A stretch of 64,000 nt of DNA from Hirudo medicinalis (taxonomy: Eukaryota; Annelida; Clitellata; Hirudinida; Hirudinidae): the NCBI GenBank assembly GCA_011800805.1, contig MPNW01000049.1, positions 85,013 through 149,012 of the forward strand. The letters are read 5' to 3'. Position numbers and translations under genes: made by a program. Positions within the stretch are counted from its first letter, which is position 1. The number at the start of each line of letters is the position of its first letter. This document shows, in pieces, positions 1-10,232 of this stretch. Under the pieces are notes generated by a model. The model was not told the DNA's origin. It made no database searches and was given only the letters and a program-made list of their open reading frames with translations.

Positions 1-325
1 TCGGCAACGGACCTGAACGGCATTTTCAGTTTTGCACTCCTGCTGTAGAGGGCGACTGAAGAAAGCCCCGGAGGCAATCCCAGCCATTTCCTGGTAAGCC
101 TGTTGATGCACCTCTCCATTGCTTCCATTGTAGGCAGGCCAATCTCGTACATTGTTAATGGCCACATTAGCCTTGGGATGAGCACAAACTGAACCATCCA
201 TACTTTAAATCTTCCGGGAAGAAACACTCCACCAATCGCGTCCAAACTCTCCTCCAACATTTTCCATGTAGCGGTTTCCTGATTTCTGTCCTTGAGGGTT
301 TGGACAATTGTTTTACTTATATAAG
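1..325 (-). mobile_element. Non-LTR retrotransposon RT C-terminal fragment
   Basis: The minus strand has one open frame across the whole stretch, running off the window edge. It contains LIPRLMWPL, then YEI, then RKWLGLPPGLSSVALYS, a block typical of the region after the catalytic core of reverse transcriptases that are abundant in marine invertebrate genomes. Only this C-terminal part is in the window, and the frame is lost above about 325. It is a transposon-derived fragment rather than a host gene; the family cannot be fixed from so short a piece. Confidence 0.75.
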
Positions 326-1398
326 CTCCTAGTCATGAAACTGAATTTCACTTTGTTTTTTTGATGCTCATTCAAAGTCGTGTCTAATTTTAACTATGTA
401 TGATAATTTATATATGAAATCCTAGGGAATTAATTCAAACTTTCTTTTTTAATTTATGCATTGTCTTATACCATCGTTCTATGGGGAATTATTTATCTTA
501 ATTTGATAATTTATATTACATGCCTTTTTCGAATGCTTGTGAAACCCTGCTAGCTTTTTTTGTGTGATGAATCTTGATTGTCAATCTTGTAGCATTAGTC
601 ACCATCACATTTACATTCCACTGCCCCCGGTACCTTTTTTTTTTTTTATATTTCATTAATATCTTTGTGAAGACATTCACCTTATTCTTCACTCATTGCA
701 CCAAGATATTCTGGAAAGACGTCCCTATGCGAAAAGTGAATTTTTATGAATATAGAACATCCCAATATTTTGAATTTTCTCAGCATCTTTTCAACAGTGT
801 TTTTATAATCTGGGTCGTTTTCCCTAAGAATTTGGTAATAGCATCTTTAAAAGCAACCCAAGCATATTTTTCAGCATCCTTCATTGTGGACAGGAAGATT
901 TCATCTGTAATAAACGTTCTTATATCTAGTTATAGAAACTGGTTCTGCCTAAAAACTATACTTTCTATCAGCTTAGCTTCATTTCATGCATAAGGTACTT
1001 AAAGCAGTTTTCTCCTTTTGATAAGGCTTTAATAATATTATTGCAACAGCCTTGTGGATGGTGATGATGATGCTGGTGTCATGTACAACACTTATGGTTG
1101 ATATAATCGGTTTTACATCCCTTTTTCATGTTAACATAGCTTGTAGAGTATTAGGTATCGTTAAATTGTATAAATTATTTATTTATTAAATCTTCCTAAG
1201 TTTTTGAAATATCTAAAATATAATTTATCTTTCATACACTATACAGCCTCAATATTTGCGTGTTTTGATACGAAAATTTTGATATCAGTTTTGATTTCAG
1301 CATCTAAAAATACATAAGAAACATGTAAAATGAAACAAAACGTCCTGTGTTATCTGATTGTATCTAGTCCAAAACCAGTGCAGAAACTGACATTTTGA
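326..1398. other. AT-rich intergenic stretch, no gene seen
   Basis: AT-rich sequence with poly-T runs. A 139-codon open frame at 574-993 (+) does not begin with ATG, has low-complexity hydrophobic composition and shows no recognisable domain, so I do not call it a gene. Confidence 0.5.
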
Positions 1399-2390
1399 AT
1401 GAAAGCGAGGAATCCAGAGAAAGAAAAAATTGATAAATCAAACGAACCGCAGTTGCGAGGAAGTTGCACGGAAGGCATCTACAGTTCTCAACTTATCAGC
1501 AATGAACATCCAACAGACAGAGGCCATTATGCAGATGTACTTGATGCAAGCCCGAGGCGATTTATCGTAGAAATTGGTTCTTTTAGATCATATGGACCAT
1601 TTCCCAGAGATTCTAAAAACAGATGCTTCTGTGATAGTTTCTATTATAAGAAGACAAAGGCAGGAATAAAAATTCCAGTAACATGGTTATGCTATTACAA
1701 AAAATTAAACACAGATTATTGTGAAGTTTGCTGGCTATTTGGTTACAGAAACGATCAAAGTTACCTTGAAAATTGGAGTAATGGTATATAAGATTGGCAA
1801 GGACTGTCTAAAAAAAAATTGTGAAACTATGCTATTTCTAAATGTCATACTGCATCTTGCATCACATATGAACAGTGGAAGCATCACAATACTTTAAATG
1901 AAGAAAACGAAAAGGGATGTCAGAAAGGAAACTATTTTTGGCGGGAAGTATTGAAAAGGCTTGTAAAAATTACATTACGTCTAGCTTGTCATGGACAGTC
2001 ATTTAGAGGACATCAAGAAAGAATTGATGTTATCTATAATGGCAACTTCCTATCAGAGGTAGAATTACATGCAGAATTTGATCTCATTATGAATTACCTC
2101 ATAAATAAGCATAATCACAGCATTAAATACCTTAGTCCGTTGTTTCAGAATGAACTTATTGCAGCACTGTCAGAGCATCTTGAAAATGAGATAACGGAAG
2201 AAATCAAATCTGCTTTGCCAGCTTATCAGCTCGTTTTTCATCAAAATCTGTGGGCAGAGATTTTTGGCTCACAAGCTCAAATTCTTGCACAGGCGGTAGA
2301 CATCCTTAGAGGGAACATTGATTGTCACCGACGCCTTAAGAAAAGTTATTTTAAACAACATGAGAATAAATTTAAGGTTTTAACATAAGA
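1399..2390 (+). pseudogene. hAT-type transposase relic (TTF zinc finger plus DUF4371-like part)
   Basis: The first open part (1399-1791) carries a GPFPRDSKNRCFCDSFYYKK stretch, followed by TWLCYYKK and CEVCWLFG, the layout of the TTF-type zinc finger at the N-terminus of ZMYM/hAT-derived transposases. After stops and frame changes the second part (about 1930-2388) has FWREVLKRLVKI, FRGH, GNFL and YLSPLFQNELI, matching the helical region just before the hAT catalytic domain. Sequence then jumps to unrelated residues, so the RNase H-like core is deleted. The element is dead; no terminal repeats were found. Confidence 0.7.
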
Positions 2391-2604
2391 CTGCGTTTTA
2401 GGTTAATCGTCTAAAGGCTTGGCCTTACAAGCATTTGGGAGGTACATTACCAGATCTGAAAAGGCAGGTGTTTTTGATGGATTTCCAGAGATCGGCCAAA
2501 AATTGAAGCAAAATTTTCTATTTTGTGTTCTTGGCCAAGATACTAATGATTTTGAAACTTTTTTATTCCATTTTGAAAATCTTTTCGAATTGAATTGTTT
2601 TTAG

Positions 2605-2892
2605 ATTTGATTACCTTATGTGGCTCACTTGTTCAGTTCATGTTTAAAATATGTCATTATTTACATTCGTTCCAATGTTCCCTTCGATTAGAACGTTGGT
2701 GAATTAAGGATAACTATTAAAATTCACCACTTAAGTGCAAAAAGTCTAAACAATTATTAAATAAATGTCTGAGGTTTGTTTTAGGAAAGCTTCGAAAATC
2801 AATTTCTAAAACTCAAGTCACGCAAGGAAGGTTTTAAGTTCGTGCACCTACTGAGTATAAATTAAATTCCAGTGAGAACTTCTCGATTAAAC
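2605..2892. other. Short intergenic stretch before GPCR
   Basis: AT-rich sequence between the hAT relic and the GPCR start. It should contain the GPCR promoter, but no distinctive element is visible. Confidence 0.4.
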
Positions 2893-4166
2893 ATGAGTTA
2901 TTCCATTTCTCTTTTCGAGATTTCGCAGGGAACAAACACAACTCCGTCCGTTTCTGACGCAAGTGTTAATGTCTTTGCATTGCCAATCTATTCTCCTTGG
3001 CAGGTTTTAATGAGAAGCATTTGTTACATAGTTGGTGAAGTTGTCTGTGTATTTGGCAGCACAGTTGCCATTATTGCACTCTGTAAATACTTGCCAAATC
3101 TTAAGCCAAGCACAGCCCTAATAATGGGAAGTTTATTTGTGACCAATACGATTGCTGGGCTCGGAGGATGTTATTATTCTTATTGGAATCTGAAGCTTTA
3201 TTATTTTAAAGTTTCCCCTTGTTTAATGGAGATTGATTTCCTACTCAGTCTTCCGGTGCAACAGCTACCTGGAACTGTCATGTACTTCCAAGTGAGCCTT
3301 CTTTGCGTGGAAAGGTGAATTTCAATGTTTAACATCTCCAGTTATAAGAAAACGCATTACATCATGAATGTTACCATCTAGGTATGTAGCCATAGTTCAT
3401 CCATTCAAATATGAGATATGGATGTCTGTAAAAAGAGTCAAACTCCTGATCGGTTTTTCATGGATCATCATCAGTCCAATCATTCTCTTCTACATCATGG
3501 GCCTGAATAGAACTCCTTGCGGATATCAATATACTGACGCTCAACGAATGAGCTCTCTTTTTTTAATTTTCGCCTCAATATCGATAGTAATCACTTACAC
3601 TTACTCAGGAATATTTTTGGTTGCTTTGAAGCACCGTAGCAGATTTTCCACAGTTCAAATTGTATCCAACCATAATCATAATCATATATCCAGTATATCC
3701 TCTTCTGTCAGGCAACCAGTCTGTCCAATGATGAAATTTATCGGTAAGTATAACCTGCTCCTTCCTTCAACACGATTTTGATCATTTCATATATCTATGA
3801 AATCAATAGTAATAATTCGCTTTCCATTTCAAACATTTTTTTCGAGACAAAAGACGAGGACATAAAGTGAATTCAGCATTGGAAATAAAGCATGAATTCA
3901 AAGCCGCAAAAACGGTGGCAGTAGTGGTCGGATTGTTCTATATTTCCTGGCTGCCCTTTATCATAGGAAGAATTATTAACCTCACCGATGGCAAACAATC
4001 AGTTATTGCTTACTATATCAACGAAATGGGAGGAATAGTTTTGTTCATGTATATAAACCTCGTCTGGTGCATTTATGGAGCGAGCAATAAAGAATTCAGA
4101 AACGCTTATGTAAAGGTTCTGAAACCATTGAAGTTCGTTTGCTTCCAGAAATCTCCCAATGTTTGA
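2893..4166 (+). CDS. Class A (rhodopsin-like) GPCR, three exons
   Basis: Exons 2893-3314, 3382-3743 and 3847-4166 join in frame (1,104 nt, 367 residues) with GT-AG introns of 67 and 103 bp. The start is the ATG of MSYSIS; the frame upstream has only a GTG. Seven hydrophobic segments are visible. Transmembrane helix 3 ends in ERYVAIVHPF, an E/DRY motif split by the first intron. Helix 6 reads KAAKTVAVVVGLFYISWLPF, the usual WLP pattern. Helix 7 ends NLVWCIYGASNKEFRNAY, with NLVWC where most receptors have NPxxY. Helix 1 lacks the usual GN pair (GSTVA instead). Helix 6 resembles adenosine and other small-ligand receptors, but the ligand cannot be inferred. A broken duplicate lies just downstream. 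Confidence 0.8.
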
Positions 4167-4442
4167 ATGATATCTACGAATCCGTTTCTGAGATTCTCAA
4201 TTTGCCTTGCAATTTTTGCTTAAAGCAAGTTATTGATATGAGAATTAGTTGCAGAAATTTGTTGATATTAGTCTTATGAAAAAAAAAGCTTTAAAAAATG
4301 TTGGGTTTATTTAGTTTGTGGTTTATTTCTTGTGATTTAACCTTATGGTTGTTCAGTTTATGCCTTTGGTGCCTCACTTTGGTGCTTTTTAAGTAGCTAG
4401 CACATCTCTGGCGGCCATCGTGGATATCTAGGTATATCTAGA

Positions 4443-4642
4443 ATTCCAATGGGTGGTTTGTCGGTGTCGAACATCATCGCTGGATTCGGCAGCCTGCATA
4501 ACACAAATTGGACTTTTAAGATTTATTATTTTGAAATACCAGCATATTTCATGAATGTAGAACTCATTCTAAGAGCTCGCATCCAGCAAATTCCTGCTTG
4601 AATCATGTATGTTATGGCTTGCTTACTCTGCATGGAGAGGTA
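4443..4642 (+). pseudogene. GPCR duplicate, exon 1 remnant
   Basis: Translates to MGGLSVSNIIAGFG, then KIYYFEIPAYFMNVELILRA and finally ACLLCMER at a splice-donor-like GAGAG|GTAAAA. This aligns along its length with the end of exon 1 of the intact receptor (MGSLFVTNTIAGLG ... SLLCVER). An in-frame TGA sits where the intact gene has PG before its TVMYF. It is a decayed tandem copy, missing helix 1 and interrupted downstream. Confidence 0.8.
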
Positions 4643-4746
4643 AAACTTTTGCTTCGTTAAAAGTATGCTTAAGCATAATGTTGTAAAAAGTACTGCGCTT
4701 CAATACTTAAGTAAAGTTACAAGTAACACCTAAAAAATTTACTTAA

Positions 4747-5943
4747 CCCTCTAAAAATCTTGGGGTGCAAATGCAAATGCAAGTCGCATTTTGTTCCCAG
4801 AAGGACTCAAAATATTTTTTTGACTCAAAGTTTTTGACTTTTCCTTAATTATGAGGATGTACGTACTCCCCAATAACCAATAATAACCCAAATATTTTCT
4901 GAGATATTTGACAATTTACATTACTGTCATTGGGGGTGCATTTGCACCCCATGTTATAATTGCGCATTTATGTTGAAATTTTGAAGTTCTATGTGTTTGA
5001 TATATATTGTCTTTTTGATATTACTTGATCTTTGCTGAACGACTTTATATAAGAGAGGAAGTGCATAATTTAATACAAGTTAACAACAATGGTGAGTAAT
5101 AAAAGAGTAAATTTGAAAAGATTTTCTTTGGAACAGGCAAGAAAATTGATATTGGAATCTGACTGACCATCTGACACTGATGCTGATGACAACTTCAGTG
5201 ACGAATCGGAAACAGAATACGTTCCAATTTTGGGAAACAATGCTGATGAGAGCTGTTGTGAAGGAGACACTTCCGAAAGTGATGTAAGTGACTTGACAAT
5301 ATAATGATGGATCTTTGCAAGATTCCGATGAGAACATATCTGGAAAATTTCCATGTCCCTAAGCACATGTTATGTCAATATAAGAATGGAAAAGCAAAAA
5401 ACTTGTGAAAGACCCGGTCGGGCCCCAAAACATTGCTAGGCCCCTGGGCACTTTCCCGCCATCTCGGCGGCTCTGATTACACCTAACAATACGTGATTGG
5501 TCTTCAAGTCAGCTGTTTCGTTCCTAAATGTGATAGTGTTGGAAGCAGTCACATATGTTCAAAATCCAGGTTGCACTGCCACAAGCGCCATTGGGAGGGA
5601 GCGCTATATAAATAACAAAAAGCGCTTCTGACGCTGTGCATATGGCGCTATATACTCTATTATGCTGAAAAACAACATTATTTGTGAGTTTTTTTTTTGT
5701 CAAGCCACTCTGACTTTGTGACATGTCATGATATTTAACATGACTAAGTTTGTTTGTTGTTTTTTTTTTCAATAATTTTTTAATATTCATCGTTTAACAA
5801 GTCATTTTTAACAGTTTAAGTGTTATAGATTATTTTTATTACTATATTTACTATTTTTCAAGTAATTCGCCAAAGAAACATTGGGATGCATTTGCACCCC
5901 CGAGACTTTAATTTTAGGCCATGGTAGCGAGACCGTTTGAGGG
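4747..5943 (+). mobile_element. Deleted piggyBac element (copy 1), TTAA target duplication
   Basis: TTAA target sites at 4743-4746 and 5944-5947 bound termini CCCTCTAAAAATC and, inverted, CCCTCAAACGGTC. Subterminal palindromes such as GGGGTGCATTTGCACCCC (about 4931) recur at both ends. An ATG at 5089 opens a transposase-like N-terminus (KRFSLEQARKLILESD, then an acidic Asp/Glu/Ser-rich stretch typical of piggyBac transposases) that has an in-frame TGA and stops by about 5303. The catalytic domain is absent, so the copy is non-autonomous. A second copy with the same internal junction lies at about 50.2-51.0 kb. Confidence 0.8.
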
Positions 5944-6451
5944 TTAAGTAAAAGTAAAAGTATCTGTTAGAAGATGTACTCAAGTGAAAGTAAAAAGTAT
6001 CAGCATTTTAAAGTTACTTAAAAGTAAAAAGTAAAAGTACTGAAGCTGCTTTTGTAATAGTCATCCTCCCATAACATTGTGCTATTTTATTGTGATCGTA
6101 CATCATTCCACCATGTTTCAAATGTAACTGTCCGAACTAATGCGTAAACTGTTAAAACTACAAACTGTTAACTAAATAATAACATTCACGTCAATGAAAG
6201 TGTTTGCCCTCAATAAATATATAATGGATGGTCCTGCAGAAGTTACAGTAACGATTTGTAATATAACATAACTTAATGTAGTGTAATATAAACATAATAA
6301 AGGAATTTAGGCTTAAATAATAATTCACAAATGATTCCATACTATATTGTATAGCTTGGATTTAGAATTTCCATGTGGATGTTGAGATTTTTTAACGTTT
6401 CTGGAGCCGAACAATTGCTAAATGCAATATTTTCAAGCTCGTTGATTTCGC

Positions 6452-6664
6452 GTCAGAGGCGCACCCAGAATTTTTTCAGGGGGTTTGATTTTTGAAGAAC
6501 TTATAAGGTTTTATTCATTTCAGAGATGATTTTTTAATGTTATGTTGATAATATTTGTTAAATATAGAGATATGGACAACTAAAAGCAATTAAAAAATAT
6601 ATTTATCCATTAATTTTTTTTATTTAGCAATTTTGATGGGGGGGGGATAAACCCTGGATGCGCC
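6452..6664. mobile_element. Small inverted-repeat element (hAT-like MITE)
   Basis: The left end GAGGCGCACCCAGAATTTTT and the right end, inverted, GGCGCATCCAGGGTTTATCC form short imperfect inverted repeats around an AT-rich core of about 190 bp. G runs lie just inside each end. No coding potential. Target duplication was not resolved. Confidence 0.4.
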
Positions 6665-7310
6665 ATAAAAAAACTATTGGAACGTTCATTCAAGACTGAT
6701 AATGATGTTTATCGTGATAAGAGATAGATTATCATCCACTTTATAACAGGATATATCGATGAGGATTAATAATATTCCATACAAATTCGCGAGCAAGCCA
6801 CCTTAGTGAACTTTTGAAGTATTTCGGTTCTTTTCATGTTTAAGGCCCAAAAGAGCTTGCGCAACAATTTTCTCACGACTTAAACATTTCTTCTCTTTCC
6901 AAATCCAAATGAACGTTAATTAACCTTATCGCTCTTCTAAATTTTCCGATATGGAAAACTCTTTAACTCAGAATTTAAAAGTTCATTTTAAAATTAATTT
7001 AATTTTGTGAAACCAATCGCATCAAAGGTTGTTTCGTATTGTTACATTGTAACGCTTTGTGGCGTGCGAAGTAACGAAGTAAAAGTATTTCCGAAAATTT
7101 CACTTCGTTGCAAGTAAAATTACTGAAAATGTTTTCGTTTCAAGAAGTAATCCTATTGTACTTCAGTAAAGTAGCGCGTTACTTTTACTTCGTTACCAAT
7201 GTTAATGACACTGCTTAATCATAATTTAAATTTGCTTTATATTTGCTTTATAATTTGTTTTATATATATACATCTATTATATATAATATATCTATTATAC
7301 TTTTTAAAAT

Positions 7311-7440
7311 CTGATACGTGGCCATTATTCATCCATTCAAATACGAAAGCTGGATGTCGGCGAAAGATTGGCACATCATGGATCTATGGATCATTATCAG
7401 TCCTGTTGTCTTCAACTACTTCTTTGCGGGGAGTTATTGA
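7311..7440 (+). pseudogene. GPCR duplicate, exon 2 remnant
   Basis: One frame reads YVAIIHPFKYESWMSAKD, then LWIIISPVVFNYFFAGSY before a stop. It corresponds to the start of exon 2 of the intact receptor (YVAIVHPFKYEIWMSVKR ... SWIIISPIILFYI). It pairs with the exon 1 remnant at 4443-4642, from which it is separated by about 2.7 kb of inserted repeats. Exon 3 was not found. Confidence 0.8.
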
Positions 7441-7499
7441 GTTCTTTACAACCACCACCACTGATGGTGTTGAACTGGAATCAGACAGTGCCGGATCAG

Positions 7500-8165
7500 C
7501 TTCCCGACTGTTGTCATCCTCATCCTGCGATAAGTATTTGTGGAAGTATACGATAAATACAAGTACTCAAAGTCCAAGTACAAGTATAAGTACTCAGGTC
7601 ATCACTAACTTATCTCTGCTCCATGGCCAGACTGCATAAAGTGAATGTTTATTGCTCAAATTTATTTGTCTCAAGTAAAACGTTATTCTTTAAAAAATGT
7701 ATTAGCAATAACTGTTATTATTACCAAATAATAAATAGTTTGATCTTGTTGTTTGAACAACATCAAACTATTGTTTGATATAAGGTTGTTCCAATCTTAT
7801 CAACAATAATCGTTCTATCTCTACAAAACTTGCATTTAGCAAAAGCATCTTTTATTTAATCAACAAATAATCGTCAAATCCAAGCGAAATAACTTTTGGT
7901 GAATTCGCCTTTTTATTTATTCGATGAAAGAGTTTTGTTGCGACCAAAGCTTCTAATATATCCACTCAAGACAAATGTCCACAAACAAAGGATGCGAGGT
8001 AATACAATGCAAAATGCGCGCTTGGAAAGTCATCGCTGATAAGGTTAGGATCAGCANAGTACGAGTAAAAGTACTCGAGGTCCAAGTACAAGTAGGCAAG
8101 GCGCAAGTACAAGTACCTGAAATCGGTACCTGAGTAGTACTCGAGTACAAGTACCAAGTACACTA
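7500..8165. repeat. ACAAGTAC-rich subterminal repeats of a hAT-like element
   Basis: Two clusters (about 7540-7610 and 8055-8165) consist of repeated CAAGTACAAGTA and TACTCGAGTAC motifs, the usual subterminal pattern of one hAT lineage. A single N at 8057 marks an unresolved base. Neighbouring coding remnants at 8308-8370 support a hAT origin. Confidence 0.5.
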
Positions 8166-8307
8166 GGTCTGCTGTGATTCCAGTTGCCGGTTGACCAAGT
8201 CTCTTTAGCTTTGTCCAGCTAATGGCCATTCCTATCCAAAAGAAGTGTAACAGGTGTTCTGGAAGCCTATGAAGAGTCAACGAGACTGAGTAGTTTGCCT
8301 TGACAAT

Positions 8308-8370
8308 TTCGCAGTTGTGCTGGATGAATGCACAGACATCAATGGGGTCGAAAAAGTTAGGCATGCAACT
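8308..8370 (+). pseudogene. hAT transposase catalytic-core scrap
   Basis: A short plus-strand frame reads VVLDECTDINGVEKV, matching the LDESTD-type stretch around the first catalytic aspartate of hAT transposases. It ends at a stop within about 20 codons and has no recognisable continuation. Confidence 0.45.
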
Positions 8371-8375
8371 TTTAA

Positions 8376-9192
8376 TTGGGTTTAATTAACCAGTTTTAAT
8401 TGGGTTTTCAATATCAACTACACCTATTCCAGAATATTCTATGTTGCTCTCAAACAAGACAAAAGAATTTCTGCCATGAACGTCATACAAGTTCGAACCG
8501 AAGTTGTCAATGACAAATAAACATTTTTATATTCATTCAATTAAACACCGTATCAATCAATTAATTGTTTCAATTCCGTAATATGTTTTATCAAGGTTTT
8601 TTTTTATTGAAATTTGATCAGAAAACTCTTTCTTTGAAATGATCCCTTAAAAGACTTTACTTTCAGATCAAAACTCTTTTTTAAAAAGTACGAGAATTAA
8701 AAGCAATTACAACTATTACAGCATTCGTTGGATTCTTTGCTTCAGTTGGTTGTCGGGAAAATCCTGAAAGTTGTCATAAAACAATCTATTGTCTTCATCC
8801 TCTTCAACCTCTTCGAAGCAGGCACCGTCATAACTTTTAAAAGAATTTATCTAACATGGCTGATTTATAGCATCACCAACAAGGATACATTTACATTTAC
8901 ATTTAATGTAGACTTCAAAAAGGTTTATTGTAAAGTATTCTCAAGCATCATACATCGCGGACATTAAACTTTTCTTGGAATCGCTATGGAATGAACAATA
9001 TTTTAAAAGCGATACATAAAAACAATATGAACAGATCATTCACTATTTCATCATCGAACTCGTTTACCACTCACAATTGCCCATTCCAAAGTAACATAAA
9101 AATTGTAAGAAATACATAATTTATAAGCCATAAGTATAAAGTATAAGATTAATAAAAACTACTAAAGTGCGGTGAACTGCAGAGTGTAGAAA
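8376..9192. other. Intergenic stretch, no gene seen
   Basis: AT-rich, with scattered poly-T and no convincing open frame on either strand. It contains the 3' flank of the immunoglobulin module on the minus strand. Confidence 0.4.
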
Positions 9193-10164
9193 TCAGTGTC
9201 TGAGAGCATCATCGTCTCCAAGCTCCCCACCACAATCCATTTCTAATTCTGCGGCATTTTTTAAGAAATATAAAATTCACGTTTAATATTCAAAATGAAT
9301 TGTAATCAATTAATTTTCACCGATGCAAACCTTTCTTTTTGCAGAGGAAAAGTTGAATGCAATTGAAAAACAAAAGCATCAGGACGCAGATCGAGCACAA
9401 GATGGAAATAAACATCAACCCTATCAAGAAGTGATTTGAAGATGGCTTGGATACTGAAATTAAATTTTAATGGATTAGACTAATTATTGTAACTATGTTA
9501 AAATAATAAATAACAAAATGAACTCGGAATTGGTTGTGATAACATCAAATCCCTGATACCAAAACAAAAGAGACCCCTATTAAACAATAACAAAATAATA
9601 ACAATAGCAATAAAATAGTATATCGATTTAGAGATCAGGCATTAATAACGTTTTTCCTTACAAACGTAAACTTGTATAACCATCTTTCTAATTTCTTGTC
9701 CCACCGTCAACACCTCACAAGTGTACAATCCCTCATCGTGTCCAAGCAGAATGGGCCAAATGGTGATTTGACCGATTTTCGTAAAAGATAATCTCGCGCC
9801 TTTGTGGACACCAATGGAAGTATTCTGATGATAGCCGGTGTTTTTTGAGTTGTTGACATGTTGGAAGTAAAATGCTTCTCCATTGAAAGTCCACTTGATC
9901 CTCAACAAGTTGTCCACGTGAAACAAACTCCTGCAGTCCAACCACGCGGCAGATCCAATAAAAACTGGAACAACTTGATCAATGCCTGAAGACGAATTTA
10001 ATTGCCATAGAAACTTGAGTGATTCCAGATACCTTACCTACCTGGCTGAGATGGTATCTCCAAACCTTTGTAATACACAGATAATGCAAGTAGTAGTGCT
10101 AATAACAGCAACAATTGGCATAAAAACGCTAATTTATTTCTCAATAGATTACAGTCTCGATACC
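9193..10164 (-). CDS. Immunoglobulin-domain membrane protein module B (V-like domain, TM, tail)
   Basis: Exons, all joined in phase 1: 10042-10164 (a leucine-rich hydrophobic segment, LAFLCQLLLLLALLLALSVYY), 9662-9985 (one Ig domain with AAWLDC, IKWTFNG and the late DEGLYTCEV signature), 9331-9453 (a transmembrane helix HFLIGLMFISILCSICVLML followed by a CKKK stop-transfer) and 9193-9248 (acidic tail ending DDDALRH, TGA). Introns are 56, 208 and 82 bp. The first exon would serve as a signal peptide, but it has no in-frame ATG before a stop, so a further 5' exon is needed, or these exons belong to an alternative transcript of the upstream Ig gene. That 10042 exon can also read through to a stop right after its donor, which would make it a terminal TM exon. 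Function: cell-surface recognition or adhesion, inferred from architecture only. Confidence 0.6.
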
Positions 10165-10232
10165 CTGGAAGTAAATAAAATATATTTATTAAAAATAATT
10201 ACTATTCGCGACATGAACTTTGTTTTGTTATT

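Larger units (their letters stand above)
4650..7200. repeat. AAGTAAAAGTA-type repeat block that split the GPCR duplicate
   Basis: The left edge has AAGTAAAGTTACAAGTAAC (about 4700); the right edge (7070-7195) has repeated AAGTAAAAGTA motifs in both orientations, including GTAGCGCGTTACTTTTACTTCGTTACC. Together they look like the subterminal repeats of a DNA transposon of about 1.3 kb before the piggyBac inserted. It lies exactly between the two halves of the broken GPCR copy. No transposase coding part was recognised. Confidence 0.5.

Noticed and set aside
574..993. 139-codon open frame (+)
   Set aside because: No ATG start, low-complexity Phe/Ile-rich composition from T-rich DNA, no domain, no splice context.
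5070..5366. Minus-strand 98-codon frame inside the first piggyBac copy
   Set aside because: Antisense of the transposase N-terminal coding part.
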